64,000 nucleotides of DNA from JAVJSF01 sp040219555 (GTDB lineage: Bacteria > Actinomycetota > Thermoleophilia > Miltoncostaeales > Miltoncostaeaceae), in assembly GCA_040219555.1 (NCBI GenBank), contig JAVJSF010000010.1, forward strand, positions 62,001 to 126,000, given 5' to 3'. The notes beneath the pieces are model-generated. The model did not search any database. It was not told the DNA's origin and saw only the letters and a list, made by a program, of their open reading frames with translations. The stretch's first letter is position 1, and each line of letters opens with the position of its first letter. Shown here in pieces: positions 23,509 to 30,974 of the stretch. The position numbers were made by a program, and so were the translations under genes.

Positions 23509-24150
23509 TCACGGTGCTGCTGCGGCCGGAGCGGTGAGTGCTCTCGCCCACGAGACCACTCCGGCGCCGGCGTCGCCGGCCGAGCGCCGCAGGCTGTGGT
23601 CGCCGGGCAGGGATAGCACGGTCCGGCCCGGGGCGTCGGGCACCGTGCCGAAGGGGTCGCGCTCGCCCTGCACCACCAGAAGCGGCACCGCCACGGCGTC
23701 CAACTCGTCCAGGCGGTCGGGCTTCGGCGCCGCGCCGGCGCGGGCCGGCGGGCGCACCGGGAAGGCGAGGCAGGCGACGCCGACGGCGCCCGTCGCCGCG
23801 GCGGTGCGGCAGGCCACCCGGGCCCCCGATGAGCGGCCGCCGGCCACCAGCGCCATCCCGCCCAGCGGCCCGGCGGCGAGGTGCTCCCACACGGCCTGCC
23901 AGGCGGTGTCCAGATGGCGGGCGGCCTCGGGCGCGCGCCGGCCCGCCACCCGGTAGGGCTGCTCCACAAGAGCCGTCGCCAGCCCGGCCCCGGCGGCGGC
24001 CGCGGCGACCGCGGCCAGGTCCGGGGCGTCCACCCCGCCGCCGGCCCCGTGGCCCATGATCAGGGCCAGGGTCGCGCCCTCCGGGCGGCTCACGCGGGCC
24101 CGCGCCGGCCCGCGCGGGGTGGGGATGTCGAGGGTGGTGGGCGTTCCCAT
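23509..24150 (-). CDS. alpha/beta hydrolase, KANL3/Tex30-like
   Basis: 213 residues. LALIMGHGAGGGVDAPDL is the oxyanion-hole loop, GGRSSGARVACR holds the nucleophile Ser within G-R-S-S-G, VVQGERDPFG the acid and LPGDHSLRR the His. This pattern matches the small KANL3/Tex30-like hydrolases related to dienelactone hydrolases. Substrate unknown. It lies 23 bases upstream of gdhA on the same strand and may be cotranscribed with it. Confidence 0.82.
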   Translation of the reverse strand: MGTPTTLDIPTPRGPARARVSRPEGATLALIMGHGAGGGVDAPDLAAVAAAAAGAGLATALVEQPYRVAGRRAPEAARHLDTAWQAVWEHLAAGPLGGMALVAGGRSSGARVACRTAAATGAVGVACLAFPVRPPARAGAAPKPDRLDELDAVAVPLLVVQGERDPFGTVPDAPGRTVLSLPGDHSLRRSAGDAGAGVVSWARALTAPAAAAP

Positions 24151-24203
24151 CGTCTCCGGCAGTCTGCCCTGCGTCCGCCTCGGGGGTCGCCTAAGCTCGT
24201 CGG

Positions 24204-25163
24204 GTGTGGAGCGAGCGCTACCGTCGGCTCGGCGCCGACCCGCCCTTCGGCGACCCGGCCGGCCACCACGGGGTCCCCATGGAGGGCTACTACTGGCGCT
24301 TGGTCGATCCGGCCTCGGGAAGGGTCGTCGTGGCTCTGTGCGGCGTGGTGCGCGGGGCCGCGGGCACGCCCGAGCGCGCGCTGGTGGCCCTTTCCGACGG
24401 CTCCGGGCCGGTGCGCCACCGCTGGGTGGAGCGCGAGGTCCGCGCGGACCCGGGTCGCCTGGCTCTCGACGCCGGCGGGGTACTGCGCGCGGACCGGTCC
24501 CGGCTGTCCGTCGACCTCGGTCCAGGGGCCCGGCTGCAGGTGGATCTCATCCGCGGGAGGGCCTGGCCGCGGCCGGCCCTGGGCGCCCTGGGGCTCGCCC
24601 AGATGCTGCCCGGGCTCCAGCAGTACTGGCACGCGCACACGCTGGGCGGGGCGGCCGACGGACGCCTGGAGAGCGAGGACGGCCCGGTGGTCCTGGCCGG
24701 CGCGGTCGTCTACGGGGAGAAGAACTGGGGCCGCGGCTTCCCGCCGGCGTGGTGGTGGGGGCAGGCCGGCGTGTGGGACGGCGACGACGATGCGTGCGTC
24801 GCGTTCGCCGGCGGGCGCCTGGGTGCGGTGCCGGGCCTGTGCGCCACCACCGTGGTCGTACGCCTGGGCGACGAGGTCATCCGCCTGGTGGCGCCCGCCG
24901 CTGTGGTGCGGGCGCGGGCCGGCGGCGGCGAGTGGCACGTGCGTGCGAGCGGGCCACGCGCGCGGGTGGACATCGAAGCCCGGGCCGGCGAGCGTCCGCC
25001 GCTGGCCCTGCCCTTCCCGCCCCGCGAGGGCGAGCCACCGGGCACCGTGGCCCAGTTCCAGCACGGCCACATGACCGTGGTGGTCCGGCGCGGGCGCCGG
25101 GTGCTGTGGCGAGGCGAGTCCCGCCACGCGGCCCTCGAGCGGGGCGAGCGCACCGGGGGCTGA
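24204..25163 (+). CDS. tocopherol cyclase-like protein
   Basis: 319 residues from GTG 24204. GYYWRLVDPASGR near the start, LPGLQQYWHAHTLGG, VVLAGAVVYGEKNWGRGFP and PAWWWGQAGVW correspond to the conserved W-Y-H and EKNWG-x-x-FP-x-x-W-W-W-x-Q blocks of the tocopherol cyclase (VTE1/SLR1737) family, lipocalin-like barrels that close the chromanol ring of prenylquinols. In non-photosynthetic bacteria the members are uncharacterised and some act only as lipid-binding barrels. A UbiA prenyltransferase lies convergently 28 bases away, which supports a prenyl-lipid role. Confidence 0.75.
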   Translation: MWSERYRRLGADPPFGDPAGHHGVPMEGYYWRLVDPASGRVVVALCGVVRGAAGTPERALVALSDGSGPVRHRWVEREVRADPGRLALDAGGVLRADRSRLSVDLGPGARLQVDLIRGRAWPRPALGALGLAQMLPGLQQYWHAHTLGGAADGRLESEDGPVVLAGAVVYGEKNWGRGFPPAWWWGQAGVWDGDDDACVAFAGGRLGAVPGLCATTVVVRLGDEVIRLVAPAAVVRARAGGGEWHVRASGPRARVDIEARAGERPPLALPFPPREGEPPGTVAQFQHGHMTVVVRRGRRVLWRGESRHAALERGERTGG

Positions 25164-25191
25164 CCGCCACCGCGCGCCCACGCCGCCGGGC

Positions 25192-26112
25192 TCAGGCCAG
25201 GCTGCGCTCCACCACCACCGCCACGACCAGGGTGATCCCCGCCAGCAGGTGCACGCCGGCGGTTGCGGGGGCGAGGGTGACAAGGGCCTCGTCTCCCTCC
25301 GCCTTCGCCGAGAGCGCCTGGCGGGCGCGCGCGATGCCCAGGGGCAGGGTGGTCAGCGCGATCAGGATGGGCCACTCGAACAGCCCGGTCGCCCACAGCA
25401 GCGGGATGGTCAGGTAGGCCAGCGACAGCGACACCAGATACAGCGCGCGTGCCGGCGCGAAGCCCATCCGCACCGCCAGGGTCCGCACCCCGGCCGCGCG
25501 GTCGGCGGCGATGTCCGAGGCGTTGTTGCCCTGCAGGACGGCCGCGATCAGCAGGCCGGGGAAGAAGCCCACGCAGAAGGCGGCCGGTTCGAACCAGTCG
25601 CCGGTCACCGCCGAGTGCGCCCCCTGGGTCATGAGGGGCCCCATCAGCAGGATGATCAGGGGGTCGCCGAGGCCGACATGCTTGTAGGGCAGGGGGCCGC
25701 CGGTGTAGAGGTAGCCGCCCAGGACGCCGAGGGTGCCGTACAGAAGCACGGCCGGTCCCGAGACCAGGGCGATGGCCACACCCAGCGCGGCGGCCACGAG
25801 GAAGCACGAGACCCCCAGCACGCGCCCCTCGCGCACCGACAGCAGGCCGGTCGTGAACACGCGCGAGTTGTCCATCTTCTCGGGGCCGTCCACGCCGCGG
25901 GCGAAGTCCTCGACGTCGTTCACCACGTCGGTGCCGGCGTGCACCAGCAGCAGGGCCAGCAGGGCCAGCGGAAGGATCCACCACGTCGCCGCGGGATCGC
26001 CGATCGCCACCAGGCCGCCGGCCGCACCCGGGATCACCGAGGTGGGCAGGTACCGGGGTCGTGTCGCACGCCACCACAAGGCGGGGCGCGCGGGTGCCAC
26101 GGCGGTGCTCAC
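25192..26112 (-). CDS. UbiA-family prenyltransferase (MenA-like)
   Basis: 306 residues with about nine membrane helices. First Asp motif: AGTDVVNDVEDFARGVDGPE (N-D-x-x-D-x-x-x-G-x-D). Second motif: GNNASDIAADRAAGVRTLAV. TRPRYLPTSVIPG at the N-terminus and GPLPYKHVGLGDPLI in the middle are closest in style to 1,4-dihydroxy-2-naphthoate prenyltransferases, which make demethylmenaquinone. Whether it is MenA or a homogentisate-type transferase working with the neighbouring cyclase-like protein cannot be settled by eye. Confidence 0.85.
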   Translation of the reverse strand: MSTAVAPARPALWWRATRPRYLPTSVIPGAAGGLVAIGDPAATWWILPLALLALLLVHAGTDVVNDVEDFARGVDGPEKMDNSRVFTTGLLSVREGRVLGVSCFLVAAALGVAIALVSGPAVLLYGTLGVLGGYLYTGGPLPYKHVGLGDPLIILLMGPLMTQGAHSAVTGDWFEPAAFCVGFFPGLLIAAVLQGNNASDIAADRAAGVRTLAVRMGFAPARALYLVSLSLAYLTIPLLWATGLFEWPILIALTTLPLGIARARQALSAKAEGDEALVTLAPATAGVHLLAGITLVVAVVVERSLA

Positions 26113-26267
26113 CGGCCGGTCCTCTGCATGGGCAGACGCTACCGGTGCGTCGAGGCCGGCGCCCCGGTGGCCGCATGACGCGCGGGAGTGTCAACTCCAC
26201 CCCGGCTGGGCACACTCCCTTTGGCCGGTCCGTCGGTCCGGCCGGTGTCGATCGAGGGAGTGGGGCC

Positions 26268-27287
26268 GTGGCGACGATCGTCCGCTCGGGGGTCGGGACT
26301 CCCGTCGAGGGTGTGCTGGGCGCGGTGGGGGCGACCCCCCTGGTGCGCCTGCGCCGCTATCTGGGGCCCGCCGGCCCCCAGGTGTGGGCCAAGCTGGAGG
26401 CTGCCAACCCGGGCGGTAGCGCCAAGGCGCGCCCGGCCGCCGCCATGGTGGCCGACGCCCTGGAGCGCGGCCTGCTGGCGCCCGGCGGCACCGTTGTGGA
26501 GTCCACCTCCGGGAACATGGGCGTCGGCCTGGCCCAGGCCTGCCGCTACCACGGCCTCTCGCTGATCTGCGTGGTCGACACCCGCGCCACCGCCGGGAAC
26601 GTGCGGGCCATGCGCGCCCTCGGTGCGCGAGTGGTGGTGGTGAGCGAGCCCGACCCCGCCACCGGCGACCTGCTGGTGGCGCGGCTGGCCGAGGTCGCGC
26701 GCCTGCTGGGCGAGCAACCGGGCGCCTACTGGCCCGACCAGTACGCCAACCCGGCCAACCCCGCCGCCCACGCCACCGGCACGATGCGCGAGATCGACGA
26801 GGCCCTCGATGGCCGCATCGACGTGTTGCTGGTGGCCACGAGCACGGCCGGGACGGTGGCCGGGTGCCTGGATCACCTGCGCACCGCGGGCCGCGACACC
26901 CGCGTCGTGGCCGTGGATGCTCTGGGCAGCGCCCTCTTCGGCGGCGCGCGCGGTACCCGCCGGCTGCCCGGCCTGGGGGCCGGCGTGGCCACCGCCATCT
27001 CCGAGGGCGCCGCCGTGGATGAGGTGGTGCGCGTCGAGGATCTCGACTGCGTGGTGGGCTGTCGCCGCCTGGCCCACCGCGAGGCGATCCTGGCGGGCGC
27101 CTCCGGAGGGGGCGTGATGGTCGCCCTCGAGCGCGTCGCGGACCGTCTGGGGCCGGGCGATCGGGTGGCGCTGATCCTCCCCGATGGCGGCGCCGGCTAC
27201 CTGGAGACCGTCTACGACGACGACTGGGTCGAGAGCTGGTTGGGAGTGGCTCCCGCGGCCCTGGCGGCCCGGGTGGCCGATGGCTGA
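26268..27287 (+). CDS. SbnA/cysteine synthase-type PLP enzyme
   Basis: 339 residues from GTG 26268, which has GGGAG upstream; an earlier ATG (26175) has none. Fold type II PLP enzyme: GATPLVRLRRYL, the Schiff-base Lys in NPGGSAKARPAAAM, substrate loop VESTSGNMGVGLAQA and GASGGGVMVALERVA. The GGSAKAR and STSGNMG spacing resembles SbnA, which makes N-(2-amino-2-carboxyethyl)-glutamate from O-phosphoserine and glutamate. The next gene starts 8 bases before its stop, so they are cotranslated. No SbnB is present. Confidence 0.8.
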   Translation: MATIVRSGVGTPVEGVLGAVGATPLVRLRRYLGPAGPQVWAKLEAANPGGSAKARPAAAMVADALERGLLAPGGTVVESTSGNMGVGLAQACRYHGLSLICVVDTRATAGNVRAMRALGARVVVVSEPDPATGDLLVARLAEVARLLGEQPGAYWPDQYANPANPAAHATGTMREIDEALDGRIDVLLVATSTAGTVAGCLDHLRTAGRDTRVVAVDALGSALFGGARGTRRLPGLGAGVATAISEGAAVDEVVRVEDLDCVVGCRRLAHREAILAGASGGGVMVALERVADRLGPGDRVALILPDGGAGYLETVYDDDWVESWLGVAPAALAARVADG

Positions 27288-28974
27288 GGGCGGACCGCGG
27301 GTGGCGCTGGTGGGCATGGGACCCCGTGGCCTGTTCGCCCTGGAGCGCCTGGTGCACCACGCCGCCGCGACCGCGACGGCGCTCGATGTCGACGCCTACG
27401 AGCCGCATCCGGCCGCCGGCGCCGGGCCCCACTACGACCCGGCTCAGCCCTCGTTCCTGCGCATGAACCTTCCCTCGGGTGCTGTGGACATGTGGCCGGC
27501 CGGTACGGGCGCCGGCCCGTCGTTCGTGGAGTGGGCGGCCGCGTCGGGGGCGCCGGTCGACCGGGACGGCCACGCCGCCCGCTCGCTGGTGGGTCGCTAC
27601 CTGTCCGACGGCCTCGCCCGGGTGCTGGACGCGGCGGGGCGTGCGGGGGTGGCCGTGCGCGTGCGGGACGAGCGGGTGCGGGGCATCGAGCGCGGCGGGC
27701 CCTTCTGGGCGGTGCACGCGGGCGCCGGCGGGGCTGCCCGGCCCGACGCCTACGACGAGGTGCTCCTGTGCACCGGCCACGCACCGGCGCGTCCCGGGCG
27801 GGGGATGGATCCCGCGGCGGCGCGGGTGGCCCGCGGGGTGTACCCCGTCGGGCGGTGCCTGGGTGAGGGGGAGGTGCCCGCCGGGGCGCGGGTGGCCGTG
27901 CGCGGGATGGCCCTCACGTTCATGGACGCCGCGCTGGCCCTCACCGAGGGGCGCGGCGGCGCCTTCGCGCCGGGCCCGGCCGCCGCGCCGCACCGCGGCA
28001 CCTACGAGCCCTCGGGGCGCGAGCCGGCGGCCATCCTCCCGTTCTCGCGCGCCGGTCGGGTGATGCCGGCCAAGCCGTCGCCGGCGCTGATCCGCGGCAA
28101 CGCGGCGCTCGATCGTGCCGACGCGCGCGGCCGGGCCGCCGTGGCGGGACTCCCGCCGGGGGCGGGGGTGGCCGACGGCCTGGTGCCGGTGCTCGCGCGC
28201 GCCGCCGATGCGGCGCTCGTCGCCGTGGGCGCCGTGGCGGCCGGCGCCGGACGGATGGCCGACCTGATCGGTGCTCTGATGGACCCGGTCGCCGGCGGCG
28301 CCGAGGACCCGGCGGCCGAGCTCGAGCGCTCCATCCTGGTGGGCCACGGCCTGCGGGCCCCCGGCGCGGACTGGGCGCTCGGCCACGTCTGGCGCTCGCT
28401 CTACCCGGCCATCGTGGCCCGGCTGGGAGGCGACGGCCTGTCCGAGGACCTGTGGCCGGCGATGCGGGATCTGGAGGCCGGGATGGAGCGCGTCGCCTTC
28501 GGCCCGGGGCTGGCGAACGCGGAGCGCCTGCTGGCGCTGATCCGGTGCGGCCCGGTGGACACCACGCACGCCGCGGGCGGTGCCGTCGTGGCGGCCCCGG
28601 GCGGCGGCCTGCAGCTGGCGTCGCCGGCCGGGGCGACGGTGGTGGACCGGGTGGTGGACGCGGTCCTGGCACCCCCGGGGGCCGAGGTGGGCGACCCACT
28701 CCTCGACGCCCTGATCGCGGCCGGGCACGTGCGCCCCCGGCCGGGACGCAGGGGGCTCGACATCCGGGCCGATGGATCCTGCCGGGGCGCCGACGGGCGC
28801 GTGCGCGCGGGGCTGGCGGCGGCAGGTCGCGCGACGGAGGATGTCGTCATCGGCAACGACACCCTCAGCCGCGAACTGCACCCGGCGCTCGACGCCTGGG
28901 CGGCGGGCGTGGTGGCCCGCCACCGCGCCGTACCCGCCGCGGCCGGCGCGACGCCCCTGGGGGCGACCCCCTGA
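27280..28974 (+). CDS. FAD/NAD(P)-binding protein (NAD_binding_9 type)
   Basis: 564 residues, ATG 27280 overlapping the previous stop. The N-terminus VALVGMGPRGLFALERL is a dinucleotide-binding fold of the FAD-NAD(P) family, followed by DAYEPHPAAGAGPHYDPAQP and FLRMNLPSGAVDMWP, both characteristic; VLLCTGH is the second nucleotide-binding strand. Such proteins accompany PLP enzymes in several uncharacterised clusters. A flavin-dependent oxidation of an amino-acid intermediate made by the flanking enzymes is plausible but not shown. Confidence 0.75.
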   Translation: MAEGGPRVALVGMGPRGLFALERLVHHAAATATALDVDAYEPHPAAGAGPHYDPAQPSFLRMNLPSGAVDMWPAGTGAGPSFVEWAAASGAPVDRDGHAARSLVGRYLSDGLARVLDAAGRAGVAVRVRDERVRGIERGGPFWAVHAGAGGAARPDAYDEVLLCTGHAPARPGRGMDPAAARVARGVYPVGRCLGEGEVPAGARVAVRGMALTFMDAALALTEGRGGAFAPGPAAAPHRGTYEPSGREPAAILPFSRAGRVMPAKPSPALIRGNAALDRADARGRAAVAGLPPGAGVADGLVPVLARAADAALVAVGAVAAGAGRMADLIGALMDPVAGGAEDPAAELERSILVGHGLRAPGADWALGHVWRSLYPAIVARLGGDGLSEDLWPAMRDLEAGMERVAFGPGLANAERLLALIRCGPVDTTHAAGGAVVAAPGGGLQLASPAGATVVDRVVDAVLAPPGAEVGDPLLDALIAAGHVRPRPGRRGLDIRADGSCRGADGRVRAGLAAAGRATEDVVIGNDTLSRELHPALDAWAAGVVARHRAVPAAAGATPLGATP

Positions 28975-29021
28975 GCACGAACGGAGCCGCAACCGACCAC
29001 CTGCGCGCGGGCTGCCGCGGG

Positions 29022-30449
29022 GTGCTGCCGCTGGACGCCCGCCTGGAGGCATGGCAGCGCGACCTCCTGGCCCGGCCCGGGGTGCTCCGGCGGGCCGTCG
29101 CCGATTACGGGTCGCCGGTCAACCTGCACCACCTGGCCCCGATGGGCCGCAACGCCCTCGATCTCACCCTGGGCGCCCGGCGCTCGGGTCTGGGGCTCGG
29201 CATCTTCGTGGCGCGCAAGGCCAACCGGGCGCTCGCGGTGGTGGACGAGGCCCGCCGCCTGGGCCACGGCGTCGACGTGGCCGGCGAGCGCGAGTTGGCC
29301 GAGACGCTCGAGCGCGGCGTGCCCCCGGAGCGCGTGATCGTCACCGCGGCGGTGAAGCCGGAGGGCCTGCTGGCGCTCTGCGTCGCCCGGCGCGTGAGGG
29401 TGAGCCTGGACAACGCCGACGAGGTCGCGCTCCTGGCGGCGGTGGCCCGCGAGGCCGGCGCCGGGGTGGACGGTGCGCCTCCCGTGCCGGTGGTCCTCCG
29501 CCTCGCCGTCGCCGGCCCGCGCGAGAGCCGCTTCGGCCTTCCGGCCGCCGTCTGGCGCGAGGTGGTCCGCACCCGGATGCCCGTCGGCGGGCCGCTGGCG
29601 GTGGACGGCCTCCACTTCCACCTGGACGGATACGCCGCCGCCGACCGCTCGGAGGGTCTGCGCCAGGCGCTCGCCCTGGCGGAGGCTCTGCGCGCGCTGG
29701 GCCACCGCCCGGCGTTCATCGACATCGGAGGCGGCGTCCCCATGAGCTACCTGGAGCGCCGCGATCAGTGGTTGCGCTTCTGGCGGGCCCACCGCGCCGC
29801 CCTGCTGGGCCGCGGCCGGCCGCTCACCTTCGAAGGCCACCCGCTGGGCCTGGGCGTGGCGGCCGGGCGGGTGACCGGGGCGCCGGCGGTTTATCCGGCC
29901 CATCAGAGCCCCACCGGCGGCGCCTGGCTGGAGGCGGTGCTGGGAGCGCCGGCCCGGGGTGCGGGCCCCGCACCGCCGAGCGAGCCGGGGACCGTCGGCC
30001 GTGCCCTGGCGCGGGCCGGCTTGGCGCTGCACGCCGAGCCGGGGCGCGCCCTGCTGGACGGGTGCGGGATGACGGTCGCCCGGGTGGAGTTCCGCAAGCG
30101 CCGGCGCGACGGCACCTGGTTGATCGGCCTGGCGATGAACCGCACCCAGATGCGCTCGGCGGCGGACGACTTCCTGGTGGACCCCCTTCTCGTCCCCGTT
30201 GCGGGCCGCGAGCGTGCCGCAGCGCCGGTGGAGGGGTACCTCGTGGGCGCCTACTGCATCGAGCGCGAGCTCATCACCTGGCGCCGGCTGCGCTTCCCGC
30301 GCGGGGTCGAGGTGGGGGACCTGCTGGCCTTCCCCAACACCGCGGGCTACCTGATGCACATCCTGGAGAGCGCCTCGCACCGCATCCCGCTGGCGGCCAA
30401 TCTGGTGGTGGGCCCCGATGGGCACCTGATGGGGGACGCCGGCGGCTGA
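29022..30449 (+). CDS. fold type III PLP decarboxylase (Y4yA/SbnH-like)
   Basis: 475 residues from GTG 29022. The open frame reaches back to a CTG at 28971 overlapping the previous TGA, which could be the true coupled start. Alanine racemase/DAP-decarboxylase fold: PLP Lys in IFVARKANRALAV, HFHLDGYAAADR, FIDIGGGVPMSYL, LHAEPGRALLDG and the C-terminal VGAYCIERELITWRR and FPNTAGYLMH. It resembles the Y4yA-like branch, related to SbnH, which decarboxylates amino-acid adducts. With the two upstream genes it forms a likely pathway operon. Confidence 0.78.
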   Translation: MLPLDARLEAWQRDLLARPGVLRRAVADYGSPVNLHHLAPMGRNALDLTLGARRSGLGLGIFVARKANRALAVVDEARRLGHGVDVAGERELAETLERGVPPERVIVTAAVKPEGLLALCVARRVRVSLDNADEVALLAAVAREAGAGVDGAPPVPVVLRLAVAGPRESRFGLPAAVWREVVRTRMPVGGPLAVDGLHFHLDGYAAADRSEGLRQALALAEALRALGHRPAFIDIGGGVPMSYLERRDQWLRFWRAHRAALLGRGRPLTFEGHPLGLGVAAGRVTGAPAVYPAHQSPTGGAWLEAVLGAPARGAGPAPPSEPGTVGRALARAGLALHAEPGRALLDGCGMTVARVEFRKRRRDGTWLIGLAMNRTQMRSAADDFLVDPLLVPVAGRERAAAPVEGYLVGAYCIERELITWRRLRFPRGVEVGDLLAFPNTAGYLMHILESASHRIPLAANLVVGPDGHLMGDAGG

Positions 30450-30460
30450 CGCCGCGCGCG

Positions 30461-30496
30461 CTCTATTCTTGATCGGTTCCAGATAACAGGTAGGGT
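30461..30496 (+). promoter_or_regulatory. AT-rich promoter/operator region of furA-katG
   Basis: The segment from CTCTATTCTTGATCGG to AGATAACAGGTAGGGT is markedly AT-rich against its surroundings and ends just before the furA ATG. TTGATC (30469-30474) can act as -35. In mycobacteria FurA binds an AT-rich site overlapping its own promoter, so an autoregulatory site here is likely by analogy. Confidence 0.45.
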
Positions 30497-30502
30497 GCCG
30501 CC

Positions 30503-30934
30503 ATGGCCGGCGCCCCCGACATCGAGGACCTGCTCCGTGGCGCCGCCCTGCGGGTCACCCGCTCCCGGACCGCGGTGCTGCGCGCCGTCCGCCGGCATCC
30601 GCACGCCGACACGCGCACGCTGATCGAGGCCGTGCGCGAGGAGTTGCCGGCGGTGTCGACCCAGGCCGTCTACGACGTGCTGGACGCGCTCACCGGCGCC
30701 GGCCTGCTGCGTCGCATCCAGCCCGCCGGGTCCGTGGCCCGTTACGAGGCCCGCGTGGCCGACAACCACCACCACATCGTGTGCCGCTCATGCGGCACGG
30801 TGGCCGACGTCGACTGCGCCGTGGGCGCCGCCCCCTGCATGACCGCATCCCAGGACCACGGCTTCCTCATCGAGGAGACCGAGGTCACCCACTGGGGCCT
30901 GTGTCCCGACTGTTCCGCCTCGCGCCCCGCCTGA
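30503..30934 (+). CDS. furA: Fur-family regulator (FurA-type)
   Basis: 143 residues. N-terminal winged helix LRVTRSRTAVLRAVRRHPHADTRTLIEAV, then the dimer domain with the metal-site residues NHHHIVCRSCG and CPDCS, giving two CxxC pairs for structural zinc. The katG start follows 40 bases on, the same furA-katG order as in mycobacteria and Streptomyces, where FurA represses katG until peroxide oxidises it. Symbol given from that linkage. Confidence 0.9.
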   Translation: MAGAPDIEDLLRGAALRVTRSRTAVLRAVRRHPHADTRTLIEAVREELPAVSTQAVYDVLDALTGAGLLRRIQPAGSVARYEARVADNHHHIVCRSCGTVADVDCAVGAAPCMTASQDHGFLIEETEVTHWGLCPDCSASRPA

Positions 30935-30974
30935 GCGGGGCGCGGGACCAGTACCGACGAAAGGCGACTCCATC

